Of a stretch of 64,000 bases of DNA, positions 11,105 through 41,149 are shown piece by piece. Position numbers and translations under genes: made by a program. The stretch comes from Sinohyriopsis cumingii (taxonomy: Eukaryota; Mollusca; Bivalvia; Unionida; Unionidae), in contig CM068839.1 of NCBI GenBank assembly GCA_028554795.2, forward strand, positions 38,097,006-38,161,005. The letters run 5' to 3'. Each line of letters begins with the position of its first letter. Position 1 is the stretch's first letter. Under the pieces are notes generated by a model that was not told the origin of the DNA, searched no databases, and was given only the letters and a program-made list of their open reading frames with translations.

Positions 11105-11500
11105 CTATCGTTGAGTCAAATAGATTACATCAGTGCTCTTGTGTCGACCTCGAGAAAATATTTGCGCAGGATTGACTTGATTCTCAAGCATGACATCGTC
11201 ATATACAATTAGTTTGTTTTTGTTTGCATCCAAATCGAGAATGCAATGTGTTTCTTCGATGGTGGAAAGAAAATCAATTGAAGCTACACTTCTCATGGTG
11301 TCACCACTCTTGTCACTGAAAGCGTGTTGAAAGTCTTTTAAAACATCATAACATGGCTGGTCATCAGCTGACGGCGCAGTCACGTACAACCGATCCCACT
11401 TCAACTATCGTCAAATCATATTTAACAACAGTTGAGTTTATTCTCATCCAGCAGGACCAATGATCAGTGCACAAACTGAGTTTGGAAATATAGCACCATT
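11105..11500 (-). pseudogene. FtsK/A32-like packaging ATPase of P1 (fossil)
   Basis: The minus strand shows a P-loop region (ALIIGPAG) and then, in the 11105-11404 frame, WDRLYVTAPSADDQPCYDVL, a Walker B-like strand LIVYDDVMLENQ and the downstream FSRGRHKSTDVIYLTQR. The order of P-loop, IVYDD, RGRHK and YLTQ is characteristic of the A32/FtsK-HerA genome-packaging ATPases of Polintons and related double-jelly-roll viruses, which pump DNA into the capsid. It is one of the strongest identity marks of P1. The copy is broken. Confidence 0.75.
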
Positions 11501-12169
11501 CTTGGACGGTATAGGTGTTTCCTGCGCAGGGATGTCAATGACGATAAAGTCTTTGTTTTATCTGAAAGCATCTGTAAAGTTCCTTTTCTGATGCCATTGA
11601 ATAATACAGTATATAATACAATTGTTGTATACAGTACAATCATGTCTTCATATTGCCGTGTCAAAACACGTACTGCAAATATAATTCGAGTTTAAATATG
11701 TAATGAACAAGCAGCGATTACTATAACATATATTGGATGTGGAGCAAAGAAGTTCACGTTTATAGGAAAAAGACGTGGTGGACGCGAACGCGTCTCACAC
11801 TTAGGGTCAAGGTTTTTAAAAAATTGGCCGTGATATTGCTGCTGTATGGAGTAATATCTCGGTGAAAAACACATCCCTGGATACAATTACTGAGGGTCCG
11901 ATAGAAGGCTGGATATACAACTTGATTCTAACAACCATCCAAATCCTGGTGAAGCACCTGCAAATCGTGTTGATGCTGAATGTTACATATATCACCTTGC
12001 TTATAACGTATCAAACGACCGTGAGCGTCAAACGCTCCGACGTGGATCCCATCCATGACTTGAATGCGATTGCTGGACCTGGTGATATCGAACATATCGC
12101 AAGATGGATCATCAAATAGGTATGAAAGCCAAGATTGAGCTTAGAGGCTCTCATTATAAATAAATGATA

Positions 12170-13213
12170 TATAAACGAACAATGGATACAAAAAACCGAA
12201 CACTATCAAAAATATACTACAGTCTGAGCTGGTACTGGAGAGGTGAAGCCGAACCGCCGTGAAAAAGTTAGCAAGTGCGGAAAAAGTCACTAATGGGCCA
12301 ATGGGGTTTGCTCGAACATAGATTGACCAAAACAAAAAAGGCGCTGTTGCAAATTTACCTTTCCAGTACCAAGAAACATTTTATGTGGTTGGTATTAATG
12401 TCCAAACACCTAACGAGATTGATTAGGCTGATCTCTTATTTATGCCACATGATAGTGTCAAGGTCCGTACCAAAAAGTACGCGTTAATCATAGTCGATGT
12501 TGCAAGCAGATACAAAGACGCTCAGCCGTTGATGTCAAAAGATTCTGCAAGTGTTGCGCATGCACCTGAACGTATTTATGAACTTCCACCATTCACATTA
12601 CCACGATTGTTGCAAGTGGATCCTAGTAAGGAATTTATCGGATCTGTTACTGAGATGTTGTCAAAACATCGAGTGCGAGTTCGTGTTAGACATCGTGACC
12701 AAGCTATTGTGGAACGATTTAATCCCACACTTGCGGAACGGTTATTCGGATATCACTACACTCAGAAATTGTTAATGAGATCTCGGAGAGGTAGCACTCG
12801 GAGGAGTGGGTTAGCCTCCTTGAGCGATTTCGTGAATGAGAAGCACGTTTTCCATTACTAATAGTAGTATTAAATAATAAAGTCACACGCACAATTCGAT
12901 TAAAATCAACTAATGCGATTCGACAAAAGAGTGTCACGGTTAGCAAGTAAATGCAGCCACTCGGAAACAGGTTTTTTTCCCTCGGGGAATTTGTGCACCT
13001 AGAGAGTTAGAAGGCAAGCAACGTCCGTCGATGTTTTTGATTTCCGACCGGATTGATACTCCAGGACAACCAGCACGTTACCGCTTGGGACCGTCACCTA
13101 GTGGACTTCATCCACGGGAGGCTTTGCTTTCCGGTCAAGAATTTGTAAGAGAAGAACCGCAACTCGTTCCAGCCAACACGGATCTGCAATCAAGATCTAT
13201 TTTAACACGTTAG
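12170..13213 (+). pseudogene. Retroviral-type integrase of P1 (fossil)
   Basis: The plus strand starts near 12182 with MDTKNRTLSKIYYSLS, typical of the N-terminal zinc-binding lead. The DDE core follows: VRTKKYALIIVDVASRYKDA, LPRLLQVDPSKEFIGSV, then DQAIVERFNPTLAERLF. The tail RYRLGPSPSGLHPREALL and FVREEPQLVPANT matches the C-terminal end seen in Polinton integrases (related proteins are often labelled transposon-derived F54H12.3-like). Integrases of this type insert the element into host DNA. It converges on the polymerase piece, as in P2. The copy is broken. Confidence 0.8.
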
Positions 13214-13413
13214 CGTGTCAATGTTCTAATGCATTACATTCACCTGTCATCCGTAAGTTGATTCACAATCGCATTATGAACAAGTGCGTTAAGTGGTATT
13301 ACCATAGGTTAGTATTAATTACTTGTATCAAGCGAGGACAAACTCAGTCTAGTGCATCGGTAAACACCATTGCGATGTTTCTGACATCGTATCACATTTG
13401 CCGTGTGCACGAT

Positions 13414-13978
13414 TCACGTCGGTCTCGAAGACATTCCACGTAATGTTGTTTTGAGATATTTATGCACAGTAACACGTTGAACACCTTTAGCCTTTTTAAT
13501 GTTCTTAGAGCCACCAACTACAATCGAGTACATTTTGGATCGCAACACCACATGCTCTTTGATTGGTTTAACCCAAGCATTTGTCTTTGAACTTACAAAC
13601 AACTGTTTTATTGGTGTTACTAAACAACGGATGTTCTTTAGGGTAATCATTGGTATCAAATTCGTTTACTAAACTAGGTTCAGAAATGACATTGTGCATA
13701 TCATCATTTATGATATGCATCAGCAGTAAGTCAGTGTCTGCGTGCAGAATCTTGACCCGATCCTGGTAAAACGGATTGATCTTGTCATAGTAGAAGTGGT
13801 ACACGAGCAGTTTCGACACGTCCAACACGGACGAACCAACATAGAATAGTTTTGTAAGCTTTAGTTTTGAACTTTTACTGTGAACGGCAACAAGTCCATC
13901 ATCATTGCTTTTACGAGATTCAAAGTCCGGGTCAGAAATGAGCTTTCTAAGTTTGTTCACTATCGCGGACAAGGTCAA
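13414..13978 (-). pseudogene. DNA polymerase B, C-terminal part, of P1 (fossil)
   Basis: Minus-strand frames encode VGSSVLDVSKLLVYHFYYDK and KILHADTDLLLMHI, the latter corresponding to polymerase motif C (YxDTDS). Next come DTNDYPKEHPLF and the C-terminal signature KMYSIVVGGSKNIKKAKGVQ, which P2 also carries in diverged form. This is the palm and thumb part of the protein-primed family B polymerase that copies Polinton DNA. The rest is not present before the (TA)n run. The copy is broken. Confidence 0.8.
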
Positions 13979-14111
13979 CTAGAATCCGTATGCGCAGATT
14001 CTCCTTAGTTTTTCTGAACACAGCATTGTTCATGAACTTGAAAAAGCCCTTCTCAGACTCATTTGCGGCCTTTGTTGCTTGATCCGTATTCATCTGGATA
14101 TACTGTGCCAT

Positions 14112-14113
<2 letters not shown>

Positions 14114-14187
<74 letters not shown>
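14114..14187. repeat. (TA)n microsatellite
   Basis: About 37 TA units. It separates the P1 polymerase remains from the Ty3/Gypsy remains, so the junction of the two elements may lie in it. Confidence 0.97.
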
Positions 14188-14189
<2 letters not shown>

Positions 14190-14398
14190 TCAACGATCTC
14201 TGAACAAACTACGTTTAATACTCCCTTTTCTAACTTGTCTTTGCGTTTCTCGACGTATAGCTTCAACGTGTTAGCATGAAATATGCTTAACTTACCATTC
14301 ACGTCAATTTTATAGTCCATATCACCATTGACATCCTTTACCTCGTACGGATCTTTCCACTGAACCAATAGTTTATTTGTGCTAGTGGGAAGAAGCAC
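14190..14398 (-). pseudogene. Ty3/Gypsy integrase, C-terminal part (fossil)
   Basis: The minus strand encodes LLPTSTNKLLVQWKDPYEVK followed by DMDYKIDVNGKLSIFHANTL. This is the GPY/F-type module (LLxW-x-GPYxV, then Y-x-(V/I)-x-x-x-G-K-x-x-x-x-HAN-x-L) at the end of many Ty3/Gypsy integrases, which helps DNA contact and target choice. Confidence 0.7.
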
Positions 14399-14574
14399 AT
14401 CCGATCGCCGACAACTAATTTTCTATTACGCGCCTTACGATTATAATACTTGGCATACTTACGACTTGATCTTACAAGTTCTGTTCAAGCTTCTCGCGTA
14501 AATCAGAGCACGTACTGGTAAGTAGATATTACTTCATCGTCGGTGACATCACCTGTCGAAAGTTCACGTAGGAT

Positions 14575-15043
14575 TCACATAGGGCCTCGAATCGTTCTCC
14601 CGGATAACAATTCAAAGGGAGAGAACCCCAAACTTTCTTGCGGAACCACGCGATACATGAACAAAAGAACATTCAAATAACGATCCCAGTCTTGCGGACG
14701 CTCCGCGCACTTTCGCCGTAACATTTGTTTCATGGTACCATTACACTTTTCCACCAGACCGTTACACATATGATGGTACGGTGTCGTGTTCAGTTGCTTG
14801 ACGGACAACGACCTACCAATTTCAATCATGAAGTCGGAAGTGAATTAGGATGCGCAATCCATGAGGATTTTTTTTCGGCACCCCTACCCTGCTAAATATA
14901 TCAATCAGCGCTTCGGCCACCCGCTCCGTTTCAATACTAGGAAACGCTACGGCTTCAGGGTACCTGGTTGCATAATCCACAAGTGTAAGGATATACCTGT
15001 TTTTCCTATCGGTAACAGGGTGTATTGACCCAACAATATCCAT
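14575..15043 (-). pseudogene. Ty3/Gypsy integrase core (fossil)
   Basis: Two adjacent minus-strand frames show the DDE core pattern of Ty3/Gypsy integrase: MDIVGSIHPVTDRKNRYILT, LVDYATRYPEAVAFPS, then NTTPYHHMCNGLVEKCNGTM and the following WDRYLNVLLFMYR with SPFELLSGR. The enzyme inserts the cDNA copy into chromosomes. The copy is broken. Confidence 0.85.
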
Positions 15044-15427
15044 CGCGACTCTTTTGAAATGGATGTCTATTAAAGGCGTCTGTCCTAAGGGGCTCGTGAA
15101 ACCCTTTTCTTAGCTACAGGTTTCTGGCACACGTCACAAGACCGACAAAATAGATTGACGTCACTATTAACACCTCTCCAGTAGAATTATTACTGCACTT
15201 TGCTGGTAGTCTTCCCCTTACCGAGATCGCCTGTCATGCTAGACTCATGCACCACCCTCAGCATACGGGAGCTGTATTACTGGCGCACAACCAATTGCCA
15301 ATACTTCCTACCGTCTTGTATGGTAAACTCCCTGTGGATTAACCCACTCTTCCGTACAAACTTTGAGCTACCCCCCTCCCCTTACAACTTTTAATGGCGT
15401 CCGACGCGATTTTCCCTGCAATCGATT

Positions 15428-16080
15428 TCACGGATTCGTCGCGCTCTTGCTGCCATATGAATTCGTCATGCGAAATTCTGGCGACAGATTCGGGAACTTT
15501 TCATTTCTGCAACGCGTTTTTCTCTCGCCCGGCTTGCGCTCCCTTTCAACTGCTCGAGATAACGTCACTATAAAATCTTCCATAGTCGGAAGACGTGATC
15601 CTTTGACATTGCCGATCGTCAGATCGTAAATCACGTTATCTATGCAGAGGGCATCAACTGCTCCGGTTAAGAATGGAGTTTCAATCTCGATTCTTGCGAC
15701 GGGTATGCAGTCGATCAGCTGATTGAGTAGCATGCAAGGAGACTACCACCCAAGCATTTGGCTATCATTCACGAGACTACGCTTGATAGTCACACATGTG
15801 CAACCCGTGTCACGTAAAACCGTGATCTCTTGACCGTTAACGATACCTCGCGATGCTGGCACCCAAGCTTTCGGAAAAAGACACGTACCGAGTTATGGGA
15901 TACCGTATTCTACCTGCGATGCGGTTTTTGCTCTCAATAGCCACGGCTACTTGTGTATAGGGCCCTTTCTTTCAGGACATTTTGCTTGTACATGACCGTA
16001 TTGGTTTCATGCATAACATTGTATACACTGACGACCTGTATTCTTACCAGACCTACTTACCTCAGTAGATTTCTAGTCTT
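15428..16080 (-). pseudogene. Ty3/Gypsy protease and zinc-knuckle region (fossil)
   Basis: Minus-strand frames contain an aspartic-protease active-site-like segment (RDTGCTCVTIK) followed by LIDCIPVARIEIETPFLTG and IYDLTIGNVKGSRLP, the usual sequence after the protease fold in this group. Upstream toward 16080 lies a Cys/His segment (CSVYNVMHETN) that resembles a nucleocapsid knuckle. The copy is broken. Confidence 0.65.
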
Positions 16081-16325
16081 ATCTTTTGAAACCACGTTCC
16101 GAGTTCCCACATGAGCTTCAGCAAAGTAATCTGCCTGCTTAGCCATGTCTTGAACATTTGTAAATGCTTTATCAATTCCCGACCTACCATACACAACAAC
16201 TGATCTCTGAGCAACAAGTCAGTTAAACCTTCAAGAGTTTCAGCACTTTACGAAACTCGATACTTCGTTGGAAATAATTAGCTATTCTGACGATAAATTG
16301 ACCAAAGGTTTCTCGTTTCTCGGAT

Positions 16326-16956
16326 TTACTGTACTTGTTCAGTCAACTCATACCTTTTCAGAAGTGCTTCCTTCAGAGAGTCGTAATTAAAGAGATCACT
16401 TCTGGGGAGTCTGGAGTATACATGCAACGCTTTGCCTTTTAATAAAGCACTGAGATGTAAAACCCAATCATCAGGCTCCCACTTCTGGTTCTCAACATAT
16501 CGCTCAAACCGATGCAGAAAACTATCCATGTTATCTTTTTCATCGTTGAAGAAAGGTAGTTTTGGGCCATTTAACTTGCTAGAGGCAGAATTTTGTTCTC
16601 CTTCTCTAGCGGTTAAATATCTGTAATAATCTATCTCTTTGTTTATTTCTTTCCTTTATCTCTATAATCTCTAACTTTGCCCGCTTTTCTAATTGGACCC
16701 TCCTTTCCTCTGCTTCCCTTTCTAGTGCCAATCTTTCCCTTTTTGATTCCCTTTTATCCCTTTCGAGTTGTTTCGCCAATTCTACTTTTGTTTCTTTGTC
16801 TTTCTTTTCTAATGCCAATCTTTCCTTCTCTAATTCCCATTCATTTGCCCTCTCATCCTTTTCCGGGGCTTGTTCTTTATGAATAAATTTTCTTAGACAT
16901 TCTCCAAAACATCCGAGTTGTTTGCACAAATCAACTAAGTCCTTAAGTGATGACAT
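16326..16956 (-). pseudogene. Ty3/Gypsy Gag (fossil)
   Basis: The minus strand opens at 16956 with MSSLKDLVDLCKQLG and runs into a long charged coiled coil (ERLALEKKDKETKVELAKQL and similar). The capsid core follows: MDSFLHRFERYVENQKW, LSALLKGKALHVYSRLP and YDSLKEALLKRYELTE. This pattern is the conserved Gag/SCAN-like helical bundle of metazoan Ty3/Gypsy elements. The copy is broken. Confidence 0.8.
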
Positions 16957-17198
16957 GATTATTAGCTTATAAGGTCACCTAATCTATATACATTTGAATA
17001 TAGGTCTTAAAGGACGTCAAACAACAATTATCAACCTTATCTTTGCTATCAAGGCAAGATAAGCAAAACAAATGTATACATGTAGGGACCCCCGCACCTA
17101 CTGAAGATTGACTTGTCAAAAAGGCCACAATCTGCAGCATACTAACAGCGCATATGTTCGCACACAATATATCGGTAATTCACTCAATCCAAAGCATT

Positions 17199-17213
17199 CC
17201 ACTTCTGACACCA
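17199..17213 (-). other. Primer-binding site of the Ty3/Gypsy element
   Basis: On the minus strand this reads TGGTGTCAGAAGTGG, one base inside the LTR end. A tRNA 3' end ending CCA would pair with it to prime reverse transcription. Confidence 0.65.
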
Positions 17214-17214
17214 A

Positions 17215-17900
17215 TGTAACAAGATTGAAACCGAATGAATACTTGGATTTAATGATAGCACAACACAATGTGAGGTATGACAGTTTATGAAACAAACAAA
17301 AGATGAATAAATAAATGTTCACTACAACACATATGCAAATGACTCCCACACCCACCCACTAGATATAATACACTACTACTATACTGAACATGTTACAGAT
17401 ACATGTATGTGTAGCAAGAATATTAGTACGATTCACACATTCACAATATGCACAATGAAAAGAATGATTTACCGAATCATACGAGACAAATGAACTGACA
17501 TGAGTGCGATTCACAGAATCGTATGATGCAAAATAAAATAAGTATGGTTCACACTACCATATAATACCAATGAAAAATAAGTGGTTCACACAAACATATA
17601 ACAATAGAAAATATGTATGGTTCACACAGCCAAATGCCACAAAGTATATTAAGTATTGTTCAAATAACCACGTGTTACAAAGAAAATCAAATATGATTCA
17701 CAACCACGTGCCCATGTGTGCTTTACACCACGTAATGGTCCTTATCCAGGAGTTAAGAATTTATGTCATAATTCCTCGTCCTTCTCCAGAATTATACGTC
17801 CATATTCAACACTTCCCACCATGAAACAGACACTGTCGGTTGAAATGAATTAACTGTCACACTACAGATAATAGCCTCACAATCCTGGTTCTTCTAGGAC
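17215..17900 (-). repeat. LTR (5' LTR of the minus-strand Ty3/Gypsy element)
   Basis: It begins TGTAACAAG (plus-strand view) next to the primer-binding site. The outer end is not fixed, so 17900 is approximate. The LTR holds the degenerate tandem repeats at 17425-17725. Confidence 0.45.
17425..17725. repeat. Degenerate ~38-bp tandem repeats with (A/G)(A/T)TTCACA core
   Basis: About eight units of 35-42 bp each contain a core like GATTCACA or GGTTCACAC, a central CATAT/CACGT-like stretch and an A-rich end (for example AAGTATGGTTCACAC, then CAATGAAAAAT). They lie in the presumed LTR. Confidence 0.7.
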
Positions 17901-20145
17901 ACACGGTACTAATTATATGCAAGAACTGTGAATCAGTCTAGAAATGGGTGAAGAAATAACAGATTATTTACGGGTTTGGTGGTCCATAATTGGTTAATAA
18001 TGAAAATTAAAATTTTAGTAAAAATATCTTTTGAGAGCTTATCCTATATGTAATTTAAAAAAAATATAGACAAATTTCTACTGATGCAATTTTAGCATTC
18101 TTACAGGCTTGACTCAGGAGCACTCAATAATGAAAGTAGCACCTGATTCATTTGGTGAAGAATCAATAACATGTGTTTCATGCACATGTATGTAAACAAA
18201 ATGCCGCGGCTCATATGGTGTTCTCAACACATAAGCTTGCACCGAGGTTAGATGTGCATGGAGAATTATAGGTCTCATCATCAGCACCCAGAAATTTTAA
18301 GTTATTGAATTTTGAATATGATGGTGTCTCCATATGTTTACTATTGGAGTTGAATTAGTACCGTGTGTCCTCTAACCGATCTATCCGTCTATCCATCCAT
18401 CCATACAGACAGACAGACAGCCCTATGGCTGTATTTGGAAGTAAGAGTGTTGACACTCTCTGACAAGATCCAAGCGATCACTGTTTCGCATAGAACAATA
18501 AGCCTCCTATAAATACATGAGAAAGAAACAACAACAACAACAAAAGAATGCACGCGACCAAGGTTAAAGTACCAGCCGGCATGTCCACTGGAAATATTCC
18601 GAGTATTTTTCTATTTTTAGCAAAGCAGATTTTATTAGAGCTCGATGCAAATTTAGAGTTAATATTAATTTCGCAACGAATTTAGGCACGCCTAAAACTT
18701 AAATCATAATAGTTTATTTCTTTCTGAATTTTCTGGCACGTAAAATGAGCTATATTGATTATATCTGCATCGATTATTACTTGCTCATGTATTACGCAAT
18801 GAACTATGTATAGCTCAATCAATTCTTCAATGCTGCCTATTAACAGCTTAATAATCACACCGCATATATCCTTTTACTTCTTGCCAGACTGCTTAATTGT
18901 TATATTGTTTCTAAATGCTGGTCATTTTGATCCAGATCAAAAGGGCACAATACTGTGTTATGTATATTTATTTTATAACGTGTGCTTGACATTTGTTCAT
19001 GACTGAGAATATAGTTTCGGTTCGTACATCTTTTTTGTTTTGTTTGTAAGTTATAAATAGGTTGTTTACTGATGTTTAAGTTCCAGGTCTAGTTTTTCTT
19101 TATACAGAAATTCAGATGGTTCTGGACGAGAAGTTTTGAACGACAACTTGGTCATTTTATTGCGTCTTAGATTTTAATATAGGCTTCTGATATACATAAT
19201 TATTTATTTTCTTCTTTAAGTGCATCTAATAAATTTATTTACTGTTGTGTTCAGACATAATTTGAGGGGATTCATTTATTTAAAAATTATTCATTGGAAT
19301 TACACTGAGTTCATTGACATTTTGGTCTAAATCACTATTTTGGGACTATTGTGAATTCATTCAAGGATATTCTGGATTATATCATGGGCATACATTAAGA
19401 CTGTTGGCACATCAGCTCATTTAAGACTATTGGGAACAGCAGCACATTCAATACTGGCATTCATTCTTACCACTCTATACTTTTGGATTGTGACATAACG
19501 TTTGGTGGAGTGGATTTTTTTTAAAAAAAGTTCATAACACTGTAAGTTTCTCTCACATGTTTAGCTAGAGAAATACATTTATTTGTTGATTTTACTAAAC
19601 TTGTTGGTTTTGCTTGTTTCTGTTACTTAGTTTAATACTCTAGAGGCGTAACAACCGTAATCCTGTTACTGCAAGCTGTGTCAAAATTTAGTGATAGCAG
19701 TTGAGTTGTCTTCAGTTGCAAAGTTCTGTTTTGATCTTTAGCCGCATATTTGACCTCTGGGACATTCTGGACTTGTGGACGCTTAATTTCTAATAAAAGA
19801 CAAGATGAGATCATCGGGATTGAATACTGATTTGTCAGGACTTGCAGCGGACGAAGAACACCATAAATTTACAATCACTCTGCAAGGACAGAGGTTGATT
19901 TTGTTTTCTTTGCATATGGCGTAGGCCTTTGCTGCTATTGGTTCTGTTGCTGACGTTTGGCGCTTAGTTAAAGTTCTAACGTTTCATGTTAAATTTGACG
20001 TTTTAACTATATTGTTGGGGTGCTTGCGGCGTCCGTAAATATCTCCCACCTTTGATTATATATTTCTATATCTTCTGATCATGTGCCATAGTGCACTCTG
20101 CGTTCAAACTTTTTTTATTCATATATGCTCATTTTCAAACCTTCC
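17901..20145. other. No recognised gene
   Basis: AT-rich DNA with short simple repeats: CATC and GACA units at about 18389-18419 and a CAA run at about 18528-18542. No domain-bearing frame or splice-supported exon was found. Confidence 0.45.
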
Positions 20146-20158
20146 AATTTTATACTTG

Positions 20159-20299
20159 TTGCTGTTGTTGTTGGGTTTAACGCCATTTTTCAGCACACGA
20201 TAGGCCATACATGCGGCCAGTATTAATGGTGGAGGAAGAACCCGGGAAGACACCGGAAAGAACCACCGACCCACGAGAATTAGCCGAATCCGAGACTCG
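20159..20299 (-). mobile_element. tRNA-derived SINE, family 2, 5'-truncated copy
   Basis: The plus strand shows a (TTG)n-like run followed by GGGTTTAACGCCATTTTTCA, GATAGGCCATACATG, CGGCCAGTATTAATGGTGGA and CACCGACCCACGAGAA. The longer copy at 36280-36539 has the same order, so the element lies on the minus strand with a (CAA)n tail. The 13-bp direct repeat AATTTTATACTTG flanks it at 20146-20158 and 20300-20312. The tRNA-like head is absent because of 5' truncation. Confidence 0.88.
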
Positions 20300-20312
20300 A
20301 ATTTTATACTTG

Positions 20313-22543
20313 CGGATTTATCAATACTATCTGAAGATAATTTCAGCAAGGCTGGTGTCAAAAAACGATATATCGTCATACCGATGTATGAGATTCTAGT
20401 TTTTGTTGATAGCTGAGGACAGAAGAAACCTAACCAGATTTTATTTGAACTATAGTGGTAGAAGGTAATTCCAAAAGCTGGCAAAATTTATATGGATGGA
20501 TATATTGTTCTCCCAGTCCACATCACTCCCTCTGAGTAGATGTTATCCCTGTGGTTCAAGTAAGTTCAAGGTTTTATCACCGATGACGACGTCAGTTGTA
20601 TTCGCGTATCCTCTCATTTCTATAGTCTGCCCCGCTTTTTATTGAAGACCACCCCCAACCCCAGCTTTGAGTCTATTATATCTTCCGAAAGAGCCCATTA
20701 TCCCAGCATTTTCTGATTTGGTTAGCTAATAGAGTAGACCAACAGTAAGTCCACACGATCTTGCTAGCCTTATAGGGCACGTGCAGAATGATGCAGCCTA
20801 TAATCTCTGGTATTTCTTTCACTGTGACCCATAGTGATTACAATATGTAGATATGAAATGTCGATATTTGGATTTAGTATTCCTGTTGAAACGAAGCTTG
20901 TAAATTTTTGTTTTAATTATTTTAATCTGATGTTGTGTTCCATTTTTCCTCTGAGCGCTTTCCTGTAACCCCAGATCATTTATTAACAGGTCTCATAGCG
21001 CTTTCTTGTCACCCCATATCCTTTATCAACAGGTATCACTGTACTAATACTCATTTATAACAGAGTGGATGACAAGTAAAATATATTTACTTCTTAGGTC
21101 TTGAAAGTATGCTTCACTGAAATACTTGATTCTATTATTTATTGATTTCACACCAGATACCTTCTTATTTTCCTTGATATAATCTTCAACAAATTAAAAG
21201 AGACAGCACCAAATCTAAATATTTGTCACTGTAGGAAGTAGCGATTATATCAATGAGGACTCTTTAACATCTACGGGAGCCTCGTTTTGAGTTGAGCTTT
21301 TACATTAATGAGATAATATTAAAAAGTGTATATAGTGGATTTTATGTTCTTTAGCTTATTGCCAGAGTTTTGATTCCATTTATCTTTCCAAATGTGACGA
21401 ACATGTTGATTTGTAAAATATTTGAAGCTAGTGTTTGGAATTTTCCATTCGGAAACGGGTAACCCCAGTGTCGAGCTGGCTGCTTTATCCGCTTTTTCGT
21501 TACTCTTTTATGAATGTGACAAGGAAGACAACGGTTCAGAACAAATTTTCCAGAAGTCACGATAAAATTACGCTTATGTAATATCTGGAATAATAACAGG
21601 TAGACATATTTAAGATTTTGCATGGCTTTCAATATGGTTTAAGTATTTAAAAAAGTACAAACATTGCATGGGTAGCGTCCCAAACAGTAAAAACGTGACA
21701 ATTAATCATAACTGGAGCGGGAATAGTCCAAGCGAAATGTAGAACAAACATGAGATAATCCGGGCATTTAATGTTATTTACAGTTCATCCAACTCATTAT
21801 TACGCTTGACTTACTATTGCTACAGACCATAAATCGTTTATATGTGCGTGTCCTACTCAAGGAATTTACAGTATCGACATCGTTTCGCCAGGTTTTTACA
21901 ACTTGAAACTTTGGCTCATTGGTTTTATGTAACATGGTTGAAACAAATCCAATGGAAACTCTACAAATAACTACTCAGGTTCTTGCAGGTTACTTTGTAT
22001 AAGTTCAAAATTTTAATCCGGTTCAAATTATTTTCTCTATCTCTCACTCGAAAACATAGCCGCAAGCCAAGGGGGATAATCCGCTCGCTCCTTTGTCAGC
22101 CTAGGCCACCTGTCTGTTAGGTCCTCGTTTCTCATGAATATGCATACACCTGCATAAGTAATCACAGCAAGCGCGAGCACATTTTACTCGCTGTTGTGAC
22201 CTAAGGTCTCACTGGACAGTTTATCTGGTGAATTTTCATCCGACAATGACCTATTACAGAAAAAGAGACTGTAAATCGTGTTTAATTACTTTAAAAAATG
22301 TAAATTAAACTGTAATATGGATATCATTTCTCTCTCCTGTTCTTTATAGTCAATGACAAAAAAAATGAATATTGCCTAAATCAAGTCCTTTTAAATTCCA
22401 TGTCTTCTTGCCAGAATTTTCAAATATCAATAAACACGAATACAAAGTTTCTCAGGAGTTTTTTTGTTGCTCATTCTGCAATATGAAATATTGGAAATTA
22501 CAACACATGAAAGTCTACCACATATTTATATCTTTTTAAACAG
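20313..22543. other. Upstream flank of the ShK/TSP1 gene; no certain exon
   Basis: AT-rich. One weak exon-like stretch at 20517-20559 (AG before, GTAAGT after) would encode SRCYPCGSS, resembling the start of an LU (Ly6/uPAR) domain. Its phases do not join directly to the exon at 22544. No promoter or start exon was identified. Confidence 0.35.
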
Positions 22544-41085
<18,542 letters not shown>

Positions 41086-41149
41086 AATTCTCAACATTAT
41101 TATAGTTGTTGTGTAAAGACACTTTGGAATGAGTAGATAAGTTTTGATG

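Larger units (their letters stand above)
4640..13980 (-). mobile_element. Polinton/Maverick P1, broken fossil
   Basis: A 9.3-kb block contains, from right to left, the hallmark Polinton genes: a C-terminal piece of protein-primed family B DNA polymerase (minus), a retroviral-type integrase (plus), an FtsK/A32-like packaging ATPase (minus), uncharacterised frames, a capsid-like gene (minus), a minor-capsid-like hydrophobic protein (minus), an adenain-like cysteine protease (minus) and a membrane-segment protein (minus). The layout with polymerase and integrase convergent recurs in P2. The element is well broken, with more than ten disruptions, so it is an old copy. Terminal inverted repeats were not identified, so both ends are approximate. 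The right side stops at the (TA)n run and Ty3/Gypsy remains. Confidence 0.82.
14190..17900 (-). mobile_element. Ty3/Gypsy LTR retrotransposon, broken fossil
   Basis: Minus-strand remains appear in the order LTR, primer-binding site, Gag (about 16956-16326), zinc-knuckle/protease region (about 16080-15428) and integrase (about 15043-14190). The order is that of Metaviridae. A primer-binding site TGGTGTCAGAAGTGG lies at 17199-17213 next to an LTR beginning TGTAAC (plus-strand view) at 17215. Only one LTR was recognised. The element has many breaks and is old. The lineage within Ty3/Gypsy is not certain. Confidence 0.82.

Noticed and set aside
19480-19560. Possible LTR end and primer-binding region (TTTGGTGGAGTGG)
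   Set aside because: No Gag or Pol frames, second LTR or family match nearby.
20517-20559. Exon encoding SRCYPCGSS as the start of an LU domain
   Set aside because: Too short to be sure, and its phase-1 donor does not match the phase-0 acceptor at 22544; kept only as a hint.
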